Positions 25,400 through 38,199 of a stretch of DNA of 64,000 nucleotides are shown piece after piece. The stretch lies in assembly GCF_048564905.1 (NCBI RefSeq), contig NC_133008.1:3990453-4054452 (forward strand), in the 5' to 3' direction. A model generated the notes under the pieces. It did not search any database and was not told the origin of the DNA. It saw only the letters and a list, made by a program, of their open reading frames with translations. The first letter of the stretch is position 1. The number at the start of each line of letters is the position of its first letter. This DNA comes from Vicugna pacos. Taxonomy: Eukaryota; Chordata; Mammalia; Artiodactyla; Camelidae. The translations under genes were made by a program, and so were the position numbers.

Positions 25400-26425
25400 G
25401 CACAAGGATAAATGAAAACAGAGATAAATTGGAGTTCATTAAAATTTAAAACTTTGCTTCAAAGGACACCATCCAGAAAGTGGAAAAACAACAGAGAGGA
25501 GAAAATGTTTTCAAATCATTTATCTGATAAGGAATTTGTATCTCAAACAAACAAAAAAAATCCACAGCTCAACAATATAAAGGCAACTCAATTAAAAAAT
25601 GAATAAAGGATCTGAAAACATATTTTTCAAGGAAAATAAACAAATGGCCAATAAGCACAATGAAACAATGTTCAATAACACTAGCTCTAAAGGAAATCAA
25701 GTCAAAACCACTAGGAGAATCCACTTCACACTCACTACAATAGGTTATAATCAGAAAAAGAGTAACAAGCTCTAATGAGGACACAGAGGAAGCGGAGCGC
25801 ACAGCCCTTGCTGGTGAGGACATAACACAGCGTGGCCAGTTTGGAAAACAGCCTGGCACGTCCTCAGAGACCTGAACATTTGATTTCTGAGTGATCCAGC
25901 AATTCTGCTTCCTGGGCACACAAGTAAGAGAATTGAAAACAAATGTTCACATAAAAACTCCTACAGGAATATTCACGGCGCCATTACTAGTCAGAGCCAA
26001 AAAACAGAAACAACCCAAATGTCTATCACGTGATGAATGGGTAAACAGAGGGGCTCAGCCATACAGTGGAATATTATTCAGCAATAGCAAAGCATAGAGT
26101 ACTGACCCAGGCCACAACGTGGACAAACATTGAAAACGCTACTCAGTGTGAAAGAAGTAAGTCACATTAGACGGTTCCATTTACATGAAGTGACTCGATT
26201 TACATGAAATGTTCAGCACAGGCAAATCCACAGAGAGAAAAGAGTGGCTCCCTGGGGCTGGGGGAAGATGGGGAAGTTGCTAATGTCAGCTTATGCGTAC
26301 CGGTTTTCCAGCTGGGGGGATGAAAATGTTCTAAGATTGACTGGGATGCACATTTCTGGGCATAGAGTAAAATCCGCTGTACATTTTAATGGGTGAATTG
26401 TATTAAAACTGTTAAGAACAAAAGC
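25400..26425 (+). mobile_element. old L1M LINE, 3' part of ORF2 and 3' UTR
   Basis: The collinear blocks of mammalian L1 are clear: 'AATGAATAAAGGATCTGAAAACA', 'AAACAAATGGCCAATAAGCAC', 'CATACAGTGGAATATTATTCAGC', 'TGGCTCCCTGGGGCTGGGGG' and an end near 'GTGAATTGTATTAAAACTGTT'. ORF2 is broken by several stops and shifts. It is 5' truncated and there is no target duplication by eye. Confidence 0.75.
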
Positions 26426-27197
26426 ACCTCGGGCTAGTACCTTCCATAGTAAATGCAAATTGCTAACTTTTATTACAGGAAGAAGAAACTGCCCTCAGCA
26501 CAAAAGCAGGAGATCAGCAAATATCAGTTAACCGAAATTGGACAAGAGCATTTCATTTGAAACTGTTGCTGAGTGTACACGAAATATTCAGACATGACAA
26601 GGAAAATCAGTTTGACATCACGAAGAAGCATTCTGCTTCAAATGCAAATCAAGGATTCGGCAAGCCCAGCTGCTACAAATGACCAGAGAAGAAACCTGGT
26701 TCTTAAACAAGCACCAGAGCCAACAAGGAAATGGTGGTGAGGAAAGCAGGCAGCCTAAAATGTGGAACAGTTTGCTACAAATAATTTCTCTACTGAAAAT
26801 TCAAAAATAAAATGAAAGTGATGTAATGCTGTGTTGACCTCAGGTGAATGGGCTTCCTCTGGTGCTCGACAGTTCTGTAACCCCGAATGAGAGACTCAGG
26901 AGAATCAACATGGCTCCTGGGAGTCCCCAAGTAACTGCCCACCAGCACACTGACCACCATCACATCTGCCAGGTTTGAATTGCAGAGAAGAGACCAACTT
27001 CTGAAAGGCGCAGGAAATGTTGACAAGGGAATAAAAGGCTGTGGTCAGTCCTGGGACAGAGGCACTGTGAGCAGAGGCTAGAAGGATGCAGGTGAACTGG
27101 AGTGGCCCTGGGGCAGGAAGGGACCACAGGGGAGCATATCTCAATTATCTCCTCTCTCTCCCTCAGGTAGGAGAGATAAAGCCTGCATCCTTCTCAC
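26426..27197. other. intron-like sequence
   Basis: Nothing supported was seen, apart from the splice-bounded stretch immediately to the right. Confidence 0.35.
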
Positions 27198-27256
27198 CTG
27201 GAACTGTGGGTTCTGGCTGGCGGAAGTCTTACCGACACGGAATGAATTACTGAACA
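27198..27256 (-). other. possible orphan minus-strand exon (59 nt)
   Basis: On the minus strand a textbook acceptor (CCTCTTTCCACAG) precedes 59 nt, followed by a strong donor (CAG|GTGAGAAGG). Two of its three frames are open, one reading FSNSFRVGKTSASQNPQFQ. I cannot align it to TRAPPC9. It lies between the two TRAPPC9-like exons on the same strand, so it could be an added exon of a transcribed pseudogene, or chance. Confidence 0.2.
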
Positions 27257-29940
27257 CTGTGGAAAGAGGAAAGAATACAAAAGGGATTAGGGAGCCAACT
27301 CCACGAGTCTCTCAAATGTTCCCATATTTATTGTGTATAATCAAAGGAAAAAGTAATTAACAGTTGTGAGATAGTAGGCAGGAACTTGGGGAAAGAAGGG
27401 ATGAGACAGAGATTGTAGAATCCACCATGAGTACAAAGGCTTAGTTTACCTTTAGGGAAGTCATGGGGTGAGGGGAACAAGATACATTCTTTAGACATGT
27501 TCATTACAAAGCAGACCACCAGACCAGCCAGGTCCCTGTTTTGGGAATAATAGACTATCTAACACCACGCAGGCCCGGCGTTTATAGCTGAGGGCCTGGG
27601 TCATTGCTGTACAATAAGCAGAGTGCTATCTAAAACCTCAAATATGCAAGGCATTGTCTCTGCTTGTTATGGTAAGTAGACAGGAGTGAGGATGCACAGG
27701 TGCTTGCTTAAAAGCAGTTACTAAGCACATTTTTTCTTCTTAAAGTTGACAGGCGGCTGGGGTGTGTTACAACTTGTTAATCCAATCATAGACTCTCACA
27801 TGGAACCATTATGGAGGACATCCTAGGAAGACAAATCCTGGCTCTGGGTCTTTTCCTGCCAGATTCGGCCACTCCAGCAGGATCTAGACACATCCCTGAA
27901 TAACGACCCCACAGAACCACCTAAACTCTTAACTCCTTGTGCTTGAAACTTAATTTTAGCTCTACACAACTTAACGTAGAAAAGTTTCAGAAATAAAAGA
28001 TATTATATTCTTTTTATATCTCATCATATTACTGATTTTTCTGATTGCTCTAAGCTGCTTTACTTGGTAAAGCACCTAATTCTGCAGGTGAATTCAGTAC
28101 TTTCCTTAGGGCATAACTAGACAGTCTGGGCTGTCTGACTTCTATTAGTCAAATACCGATACACATAATTGATTTTTTTGTTCATCAATTTCAGCCTGGA
28201 GGTGAGGGTCTGTCACTATTTTCCTCAGCCCACCCTCTTCTCTTTTCCCATCAGCATCACAGGCCTCCAGAAAACAAAACAAAGCATTTGTTTCCCTTCA
28301 TCTACACTTTCTACAAATGCAACAGGAATCATCAGCCTAGAGAATGAATTCAACACAAATGTTAAAACAAAAATCTACAGACATGAAGCAACTCCATCTC
28401 CGAATCATGATACACAATGACATGAAAGTAAGTGTGTCAGGCAAAAAGCTTGCATGAGCCTGACCACCTCATTTCTATTCTTCAAAGGAAGGAAGGTTTT
28501 CATATTTTTTCTTATCATTCTTTGTCATTGTTTCTGATTAAGCCAAAAAATAGTTTAAGAAATAATTAAGCACTGCAATAACAGAATTTCGCTGTATCAA
28601 TTACAGAAGGCATTCAGTGGGGATAGGAAAACCAACCTCTGTAAAAAATGCAAAATTTCTTCCCCTTTAAGAACACGTATACAAAATGCAACACAGAATT
28701 CAAATTCTTGTGGAGAGGACAAAAGACACAGAATCAAAGCAAAGTCATTATTACGACTCAATTCAAAATTCACTGGACAAACATGCTCAATGCATACAAA
28801 TAATTTTAAAGGTACACTACAGACCATTTACTTAATTATCTGCAGGCTAGAGGAAGAATTTCCCTCTTTAACAGACAATATAAATCAATAGGTTGCCCCA
28901 ATATACGAGGACCAAACATCAGGTTTTTAAGTTCTGATAATTCAGCATGTTCTAAAGATCAAAATCCTGAAATTTTAAACATTAATTCACACCAGAATGA
29001 AACAAGCACTTAAAAAAAAAAAAACCCAAAGAAACTTAACACATTGATCACGTACCTGGATCAATGAGAAATTCTTGTTCTGCTGGAAAAAGGAACAGGC
29101 TATATAGCCTTTTACTTGAAAAATAAAACTACATTTAAAGATAACTGCTGAAACACATTTCATCATTCATGTTGCCTTGAAAAATCTGAGGCACTTGTCT
29201 CTGATCAGAAAAGCAATTCTGAGTATTAGTATGTTACAATTCAGTGCCAGTTTGCTTTAGAAGAAAAAAGAAAAGCTACTGTTTCTCATCCTGCACAAAG
29301 TGTAAAGAACCTCCCTGCCTCTATCTCCTCTCATTTTCTAAGCTCATTCTCCCCAACCCTTCTGAAACAAGTATGAGAACCTCTTATTCCCACCAATATG
29401 CCAAATGACAAAAGAGTATCAATTTATTTGTGTAAATATATACCTACACCTTGAACTGGAAGAGAAAGGTATCAGAAGGCTATATGGAACTTATTGCTAC
29501 ATTCCTAAAATCACACACACACACATTCACAGAGACACAGACATATACACACTGAATTACTGGGTACTTCACAAGCTAAGGACTTCCAACTTCTAGAAGA
29601 TAACTTTGTAGTTAGTTTAAAATACAAAACTGTCAGCTTTTGAAAGCCTTGAACATTGCTAAATCATCCAAATATCAAAGAGACCCAATTAGCCTTCTCT
29701 GTAGAACGTAATTTCCCATGATGGCAAAGCAAACCCTAAGAAGTAGTGGATCCAATTCTCGTGTTTATCACTACCTATGATCGTTTTTAAACACGTAAAC
29801 AGATTCAGAAACGTATGTCCCTACGACATTTATTCTTATTGAAATAGCATATGTATTCAATTGTCTATGCAGAAAATAGGTCCCATGATGGTGTTTAAGA
29901 ACTATTTTGTGTATTGAAATATTTATTATTAAGTGCAGAC
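27257..29940. other. intron-like sequence, no gene seen
   Basis: No exon or clear repeat was recognised, apart from a short CA run near 29511-29550. Confidence 0.35.
29511..29550 (+). repeat. (CA)n-rich microsatellite
   Basis: Imperfect ACACAC / AGACAC runs. Confidence 0.7.
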
Positions 29941-30060
29941 AAGGAGGGTGGGTATTACTCCGTTTTAGAGCACCTGTTGAGCATGCACATGTTCCTGGCT
30001 TCAATCCCGAGTACCTTCATGAAAATAAATAAACACAAGTGCTTATTTAAAAATAAGAAT
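29941..30060 (+). repeat. camelid vic-1-type SINE, diverged
   Basis: The tRNA-like head shows 'GAGCACCTGTTGAGCATGCACATG', a B-box-like 'GGCTTCAATCCCGAGTACC' and an ATAAATAAA tail. It is diverged from the copies at 34979 and 46442. It is derived from a tRNA gene and is not a functional tRNA. Confidence 0.65.
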
Positions 30061-31475
30061 AAATTTATAAAAAATGCATACTGAAAACCACTGCAATCTA
30101 GGAGCCACAATTATAATAAAAAACAAGTGTTTCTATCAAATATTGACTATAGGCCAATCACAGAGACAACCACAAATCACACCTGACAAGCATCACGTGT
30201 GATTCTCAGAAACCCTACTAAGTAGACACGGATGAGGAACCCGGTGCTGCGGATGAGGAGACGGAGCTCGGAGGAGCCAGGGATGCTGACCGTCCTGCTC
30301 CCAGTGACACCACGTCAGCCCAGAGCAAGCGCTGACATTGCTGCTCTGAGGAGACACCCAGCTGCATGGAAACTTGGGGAACTGGAGAGTCCCAGAAAAC
30401 ACTCAAAAGTGTTCAGTGAAAAACCAGCTCAAATATATTCTACTGTGCCGCATCCTCTAAACACGGAACATGACTGAGACCTATTTGATGCCTCCGTGTC
30501 CTTTCTGCCATCATCATTTACTTGCCCTCTCAGCACGGCCATGATGAACTGGACCCCTTATGAAGTGCACTTAGATGGCAGAGCTTTTAAAGCTGTTTTA
30601 TGAAGTTTGTAAGACTCTGTCTAAGCCTCACACAGGCGGTCATCCATCACTTCTCACCGGTGCAGATGTACCACCTGAAATCACTCCTTTCTACTTTTTA
30701 AAATCCCTTCATGTAATACAGACTTTTAAAAAGCAAAGAAGTAGCTCAACCACAGACAGTGGACAGCTTTTCACCAAATTGACTCGAACAGCCCATCGGA
30801 CAACCTGGGAGCCCTTTTCTTCTATTAAACCCACTTCCAGGTACTTCATCATTTTCTGACTGGTGGACTCGGCCTCTGACTGGCCTACTCAGAGAGCTCT
30901 CATCCTCATATCCGGGGGTGGGAGAGGACCCTGCTGTTGGGAGAAATCAGTGAGGAAGATGGACATCCTCCAGCCATGTCTGCACGGGTAGAAATGTCAC
31001 AACGTGCTCAGAAATTATACCGTCAGCACCCCTGGGCTCCCATTGACTGGTTTCATATTAACCAAACTTATGACACACTGATGCAAGAAAACCAGAAATT
31101 TAACTTATTAATGTAACAGGAAATATGAAACTATAAACCAGACTGAAATATCAGAGTTCAACCATGAGTACAGTTTCTCCTCAACGGCCCAAACTCGGGC
31201 AGTCAGTCACATGGCAATCGTGGACAGAAGCAGAGCAGGAAGGGTTTCTAGACTAACTCAATGGACTAAATTTCTGTTATAAGAACAGATCTGCTGCCCA
31301 GAAGACAATTAGCGCCAATCACGGTGCACTCTCCGTGAACAGTGGCACGTGACACGACTGTGAGCACCTGTGTAACTCTCTTTTCCCTGTCCTTTCTGGG
31401 TTAACTGATGCACAGAGGTACAGAGATCCAGGGATGCAGATACCTCTAAACACCCAAAGCCCATCCCTGGGAGCC
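30061..31475. other. intron-like sequence
   Basis: A weak MIR-like stretch (GATGAGGAGACGGAG) lies near 30230-30300. No exon is supported. Confidence 0.3.
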
Positions 31476-31476
31476 T

Positions 31477-31690
31477 GGAAACCAGACAGCCAGGGTTTAA
31501 ACCCCAGCTCTGCCACTTACTAGCTATGTGACTTTGGCCAACTTATTTACCCTCTGTGTACCTCAATTTCCACACTGTAAACCTGGGATAACAATCAAAT
31601 CTTCCTTACTCACTTGTTGTGAAGTTTGAAGGATTCATTTCTGTAAAACTCTCAGAAAAGAATGTAGCACATTTTTGGTGCCCAACAAAT
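31477..31690 (+). repeat. MIR SINE
   Basis: A near-complete forward MIR: 'CAGGGTTTAAACCCCAGCTCTGCCACTTACTAGCTATGTGACTTTGG' core, 'CTCAATTTCCACACTGTAAACCTGGGATAA' and a 3' part ending around 'GGTGCCCAACAAATG'. It is the best-preserved MIR of the window. Confidence 0.85.
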
Positions 31691-32529
31691 GTCAATTTAA
31701 TAAGAAAATGATTTACGTCTCCCATCTGATCATCTTCTATTTCATGGCTAGTCTGAGTCCCAAAGGAAATCCTTATTTCCCCTCTTATAAACTCTTGGGG
31801 GCACCCTTCTCTTCCAGTCCACCACCTGTTTAAACTGAGGGAGGGGAAGCCTCCTCCCCACTCCTCTGGGCCATGGGAGATTGCTTCTCTTTTCACACCC
31901 CTGACCCCTGGCCCACGGCTAGCCCTCCTCACACTAACAGATTGAGGTGTGAGTCCGGGGAGACAAACAGGGCATATGAAACCCTTCCTTTCCCTCCAGT
32001 GTTGGCCACCCTTAGGAAGCACCCGGAATGCTCAGCTCCATGGCAAGACAGCCCTGTACATTATGGGTCAGATCCTCTCAAGGGAAGGCTTGCTGTGGCC
32101 CAGAGTTACGTGGGACTGCGTGAGTCTCTAATTCTGGGACATAGTGTCATGACACCCACTCTCCCACAGCACTGAATTTCATGGAGAACGTGGCTTCATC
32201 AGTAATAAAGGAGACATTTATCACCTGCCTGTTCTTCTTTGTTATCTCTCAGTTGGCTGCTGGAGACAACATGTGTATAAGTATTGGGTCCCCTTAAGCC
32301 CCAACATATATGAAGTAACAAAAAATTCTGTGGCTTAACATTGGTTCAGGGCGACTGTGTAACACTTCTGACTCTGCTGATGCTAAATTATGAATATAGG
32401 AACTATGGAACCTCCTCAAATATCTTTCATCATAAAACCACCTTTTCTTATTTTCCTGTTTCTCAGTAATTGCCAAAGACTATCAAATGATGGCTTCACA
32501 CCAAACAGCAGTTAAGTTTATGAGCCCTT
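31691..32529. other. intron-like sequence
   Basis: Overlapping 138-codon (minus, 31606-32022) and 100-codon (plus, 31873-32175) open frames show no motif or splice context. They partly overlap the MIR and are judged to be chance. Confidence 0.35.
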
Positions 32530-32680
32530 TTGACATAACCACTGTGCTAAACACTTTACAAAATTTCTAATTCTCACAATTCTACAAAGCAGAAATGAGT
32601 GTCCCCATCTCACAGACGAGGGAAAAACTCAGAACGAACTGACTCAGGATCACGTAGCTCAGTGGCAGCGCGTGCACACA
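32530..32680 (-). repeat. MIR SINE
   Basis: 'ACTGTGCTAAACACTTTACA', 'TGTCCCCATCTCACAGACGAGGGAAAA' and 'AGGATCACGTAGCTCAGTGGCAG' follow the reverse-strand MIR order. Confidence 0.75.
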
Positions 32681-33959
32681 AACCCAAGTCAAAACACTAC
32701 ACCACATCGTATATGTACCAAATCTCCTACCACCAATTGACACACAGCGGCGGGGTCAATACTTAGGGAACTCAGTACACTTTTCAGCTTTAAGGTGCTC
32801 CAGAGGCCGCTTCTATCTGCTTTATAAAATCCCGGCTCACTGGTTTCTAACACTGGAAGAAAAGTCCGATGTTGCCATTGTTTGCACAGGAAGTCTGAAA
32901 TATTCACAACGAGATGATAGAATAAAACTAAGATATAAGCAGAATAATATTTCCAGGTAGACAGACATAATGGACATTGTGCTATCCTAAAGCACTAAGC
33001 AAAGGAATCAAAACAAAATAACGTTGTTTAAGCCTTCTTTTACAAACAGGAATATTAAGATTGTAAGAAGGTGCAACAGCGCCAACTATGGTTAAAAAGA
33101 CCTTCCAGGTTGCCGGGAAAGATACAACAAAAAACTTGCCTGTGGATCAGAAACAAGAATCAGATAACTAAATGCTTATGTAGCACATACTGCACTTCGC
33201 TTCGGGAAAGGGAGGGGTATTCAGTATTTAATCTGATATTGGTAATACTCCTGAATATATACAAAAGACCCAGGCTCATGGAAACTCATCCTTGAAGAGG
33301 AAAGAATCCAGTCCAGCCACTTCATTTTACAGGAGGGGAGACTGAGATCTGGGATCTCTCCTCATGGCCATTGGCATCAAAGCTCTCCTAGGCCTCATGT
33401 CTTGCACTGTAGCAAAAACCAACAGACCTGTACTAGGCCTATATTCATAAAAGCCACGTCTGTATATTTCCAACAGTAGGTAATCTAAGTATCTTGCAAA
33501 ATACTTCTCAAAGAGCCAAGAAATCATACAAGTGTATTGAAATACAAAAACATTTATTTACATATTAAAACAGCATGAGCTTTTTTCTATTAAAAAAGCT
33601 GACATGTCAAATCAATGTTTTGATATTTTAAAACCTATTAAGAGTGCAGAAACATAAATCAAAATTTTCTTTAATCACAAAAGAGAGGCTTATTCCCTGA
33701 AAATGATCAATGTGGATTTTTCTAAACTTAATGCTTCTGGTCAGATTCCTACGAATTTAAATATCTGAGTGGATAGTTACACGGCAACATGAATACTGAG
33801 TTGCAACAATACACATTCTGTGTAAATAATCTTCAAGGTCGTCTTCTTAAGACAATTTAACTAGTCCCTGTTTCAATAGAATGATACAGATTTCATTAAA
33901 AGTTCATACTGCACGCACACACACACGCAAATCCCTGTCATTGTGACAGCACATTTTTA

Positions 33960-34080
33960 CTAAGCAGCTCATGGATGCTTTGTATACAAGGCGTCTAACT
34001 CTCACAGTCAGACACGGTAAACGGCATCACTCAAATTTCACAAATGAGGAAATATACTTAAGCCATGAAAACAACTTACA
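33960..34080 (-). repeat. MIR SINE fragment
   Basis: 'CATCACTCAAATTTCACAAATGAGGAAA' preceded by a 'TCTAACTCTCACAGTCAGAC' stretch matches the reverse-strand MIR. Confidence 0.45.
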
Positions 34081-34511
34081 TATTTGTCATCAGGAAAGAA
34101 AAGAGTAAAGATTTTACTTTCAATATTCACTGACACACTTTTCCTCCATACTAAGACTACATAAAACAAATTCAGTCATTGCAAATTATTCTGTTAATAA
34201 ACCACTAGAGAAAAACAAGCAACATCATTAGTAATGGTTGGACTTTCAAAGCCTAATCCTATTTTGCACTATAATCATTTTTAATGTTTTGTTATTTGTG
34301 CTTTCATAACACTAAAATAAAGAAAACATAAACTCTCTAAGTCATTACCTGAGAATGCAACATGTGTGAAAATATACAATTTTAATTTATGCCACTCTGT
34401 CTCACATTCTCACTGGTGTCTCTCCTTTGAAGGCCTCATCAGGCTGAGATCGCCAAAATCGGTCATTTATAGACTCACAGGAGTTCGAGAAACCACTCAA
34501 CGGGAGGCTGA

Positions 34512-34730
34512 TCAGAGGAGCAATTGAGAATGCATTCTGTGCAGCCTGGGTTCCAGCCCTGAGCCTGCCACTGCCAGCTGCGTGTGATTTGGGACAAGCT
34601 GCCCACTTCTCAATCCCTCAGCTGCAAAAAAGGAGACGCTGATAATTACCCGCAAACACCTGCTTTGAAGCAAAACATGAGAAACGCATTTTAGCCTTTG
34701 GTAGGTGTCCACTCACAGCAAGCTTGGTCA
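34512..34730 (+). repeat. MIR SINE
   Basis: Forward MIR core: 'GCAGCCTGGGTTCCAGCCCTGAGCCTGCCACTGCCAGCTGCGTGTGATTTGGGACAAG', then 'CTCAATCCCTCAGCTGCAAAAAAGGAG' and a tail near 'TTTGGTAGGTGTCC'. Confidence 0.8.
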
Positions 34731-34978
34731 TTATGATGATGAGGATTACTTTTAATAAGTTAAGCTAGACCAAAAATTAGAAATCACCATAAAGGAGAAA
34801 CATTTAAACTCAATGAGCATTTCCTTTTGAATGGATTGAAGAAAGTTCTATTGATTTTTTTAATAAACCAAATTTTGTCCATTAATTATAGATTTACAGG
34901 TTCATGGACAAGTCTCCAGAAAAAGAATTAGAGGCCTCTAACCTCTGAATACAAGGAAAGTAAAGTTAAAAAAATTAC

Positions 34979-35080
34979 GGGGGAGATTATACCTCAGTTG
35001 AGAGAGTATATGCTCAGCATGCATGAGGCCCTCAGTTCAGTCCCCAGTAACTCCATTTAAAAACTATTTTTTTTAAAAAT
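34979..35080 (+). repeat. camelid vic-1-type SINE
   Basis: The head 'GGGGGAGATTATACCTCAGTTGAGAG' (A box), then 'GCTCAGCATGCATGAGGCCCTCAGTTCAGTCCCCAGTAACTCC' (B box region) and an A/T-rich tail. It is tRNA-derived and lacks the C-rich end of the copy at 46442. Confidence 0.75.
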
Positions 35081-35449
35081 GGAGAATTAAAGCAAAAAGA
35101 TGGAGGACTACAGAATTTTTTAAGAGACTCAACTCAGATTTAAGATGGGGAAAAAGAATCCATTTCTCACAGGAAATCTTGAGAACTATGTAAACTGGCT
35201 CTGAGTTGTCTAGTCTTTTAACATTATTCATGAATTCATATTACCAAGTCTTAAAACTACCTGATAACCCACAGTGGTTATACTGATCATAAAAGCTGCC
35301 AACACGGATCGAGCTCCGGCTAGGAATGCTCTGTTCTGACATCTCTGCCCCTGAGGCCTCACCAGGCTGAGAGCAATAAATTTTGTCATTCATGAGCATC
35401 TCGTGTAAGTCTTCCATTTGTGCTTCTCACTCTCCCCTCACCAGCCCCT

Positions 35450-35550
35450 CTGAGGGAAGCACTGTTATCATCTTCCCCACCTGCAGATAAGGCCACTGAG
35501 GCACAGAAACTAAACCTGCTCCAGGTCACATCGGCATTAAAGGACATCTG
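35450..35550 (-). repeat. MIR SINE fragment
   Basis: 'CTGCAGATAAGGCCACTGAGGCACAGAAAC' followed by 'CAGGTCACATCGG' is the reverse-strand MIR core. Confidence 0.55.
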
Positions 35551-36179
35551 TATTTCTGCTGTTTTGTGATTGACAAAGGAATCTGAGATATCAATTCAAG
35601 GGAGAATGTTAAATAATCAAGTCTGTCAGGTCTTCACCTCAAAAAACAGATACTATAAATTCCTGATGTAGGATGAGGCTGCCGCCACAAAATGACTCAG
35701 CTAGAAATTAAAATCCAAGATGAAGCAGCGGATACACGTAAATATTCACGACTGTCAACTCCGCTCATGGGTCTGGGCCCTTCAATGCCTGAACGGGGGT
35801 CAAATCCCCACCCATGTCTGGGAGGGAAGCGCGGCTCTTCCGGGTCTCACCCAGGCTTCACGGGCTGTTTCCCCCAACAGAGTGTCCTCAACGATTAAAA
35901 AACTGTCAAGAATTTTCCACCATGCAAATCTGAAAGACATTTCTGCAGATGGAGCACTTTCTCAGGCTTAAAACCTTTTCGCCTACACTCAGCAAGGGGA
36001 AAAAAGAAACATGACTCTACAAAGTCTCTGAGCCTCACCTCTCACAGGAGTAGAATGGCCTCAGCACAAGATGAGTCTTCACACTGCAGGGTGAGAACAA
36101 AATAAAGCCGCCCCAACAACAGGCACTCTCAGAGACAGCATCAGCAGCCTTCTGCACACTCACGGTTGTGCAGCCCTTA

Positions 36180-36700
36180 CCACCATCTATTTCCAGAACA
36201 CTTCATCATCTGAAAAGAACACCCCTGTCACTAGCAGTCACTCCCCAACCCCCCTCCATCCAGCCCCTTGCAACCATCACCTGCTCTCTGCCTCTGCATG
36301 TGCCTTTTCTGCGCATTTCTGATCACTGAAGTCAACAATAAGTGGCCGTTGGTGTCTGGTTCCTTTCACTTAACGTGCTGTTATCAAGGCTCGTCCATGT
36401 TGAAGTGGTATCAGCATCTCTCTTTTTTTTATGAAAATGTTAAACTTTATTAGAAGGTGGTAAATACTATCAAAAAGAGTAGAGAGGAGTTTAAGGGGTG
36501 GGATTTCAAAGGGAAAGGGTGGGTTGAGCAGTCACGGTGGACTTCCCAGAGCAGGTGGCTTTTTCCATATTCCCCTTTATTTATTTTTTCTTTTTTATTC
36601 ACCCTTATGTCTGAATAATGTTCCACTAAATGGAGATACTGCATTTTGTTCATCCATTCAGCAGCTATATATGGACGAGGTCCAGGAAAATGAGTGTAAG
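36180..36700 (-). mobile_element. old L1 LINE piece, interrupted
   Basis: Minus-strand L1 sequence is visible as its complement: 'GGTTCCTTTCACTTAACGTGCTGTTATCAAGGCTCGTCCATGTTG' and, after a gap, 'GTCTGAATAATGTTCCACTAAATGG...TTTGTTCATCCATTCAGCAGCT'. The two halves are split by about 150 bp (roughly 36430-36585) of different sequence that ends in a T-rich stretch, so a later insertion is likely. No reading frame remains. Confidence 0.6.
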
Positions 36701-37251
36701 AGGTGGCTTGCAGGGATGGCATTTAAGCAAAGGGCAAGATGTGCTTTCAAGAAAAAAAAGCGAACAATCAGAGGCACAACGAAATTCAGCGCATTTCTAG
36801 AAAGTGCATGGTTGCTTCAGTAGGACTGCCGAGCAGGGCTGTGGGGGAGAGTGACAGGAGACACACTGAGGGAGTCACCTGAGAATATTCCCCACTGCAA
36901 GCAGCTCAGCCAGTTCTCCTCCCTCATCCTGTATTTTAGAGCCATTTTTGCTAACTTTTCTCTTATTTCAAGTAACAGTAATTTAGTTACACATCTGATC
37001 ACCTGCATCAGACCACATTACCTCCAAGCCACAGAAAATCATTCACTGACTGGAGAAGCTCCAAGACATAACGGTGATGGACCATGGAGTCCTGCCGCAT
37101 CCCAGCCTGCAGGCACAAACCACACATGTTCCCTGGTGATGTCCGGAAATTAAAATGCATGGAAATATCTCACTGCTGGTGCACGACATCTGCCCCCAAA
37201 TTGCCCCAAAATCATGCTGGGAAACCACTACTCAACCCTTGCACTACCCCC

Positions 37252-37252
37252 A

Positions 37253-37283
<31 letters not shown>

Positions 37284-37313
37284 AAAGAAAAGAAAAGGAA
37301 AGAAAAGAAAAGA
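37252..37313 (+). repeat. homopurine (A, GA, GAAAA) microsatellite
   Basis: An A run, then (GA) about eleven times, then AAAAG/GGAAAG repeats, all purine on this strand. The open frames through it are repeat artefacts. Confidence 0.9.
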
Positions 37314-38199
37314 ATAAAGCTAAGAAAGAAAATTTAGGCTCTTCCTTTGAAAACCAGCAACCATCACTGCCAGTATCTGAGCTGGAATGATCCTGACTTC
37401 AAAAACCACTGCGCAGTTACTTTTCAAACGTGACAGACATATATGCATTTCACGTAGATGATATTACAGTGGGATCTTTCTTTTTGAAATTTCCAGTTGC
37501 AACATTAGCAGAAAAAAGTTTATGTTTCAGTTTTTAAAAAAATCAATTATCTTCCACCTTCTTAATTTAAACCTATTATTATTTTATAAAGGGAGCTATG
37601 CTACAGATTATAAACCGTTTGATTTCTGCAAACAAGACCTATATGACTTCACTATTTCAGAGCAAGCTTTAATGATGCTTTGAAAAGTGCGGTCTGGGGC
37701 GCTCACTAACAGCTCTTTAAATACTGACAAGGATGTGCTATTAAGTACTGCAAAGGCTCTACCTCCACATCAACTCAGAAAACCAAAGAAACTACACCAA
37801 AGCCTTTCTTTATCATTTTTAAATATTCCAATTCTTTTGAATATTAAATTTCTAAAAAGATAAGATTTTTTTTGAGAAAGCAGTTGTATTATATTTCCTC
37901 TCATCAAGAAAGCAATCTTTATCAAGAATTAATACCCCTGTGGAAATCGAAATGACGGGACGTTTCTAGCTAAGTAAACATGCAAATCTCAACAAAAGCC
38001 TATATCCTATCAGATCTCAGTCGAACGAGCTCAACAAAGTTCTGGGCTACCCTGGAACTTAGCTCTTCTGTTCCTTATGTTGGCTGAGCTAGGATCATCA
38101 CACAAGGCAGGGAAGGAGAGAAGAGGAAAGTCCAGCTGGCGGCCTCCATCTGTTTTCTTCCAGCCACAAGGTGCCGCTAGAGAGACCCCGTTAACAAGC

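Noticed and set aside
37084-37337. Open frames ending in Lys/Arg/Glu-rich tails
   Set aside because: They are read-through of the GA/GAAAA microsatellite.
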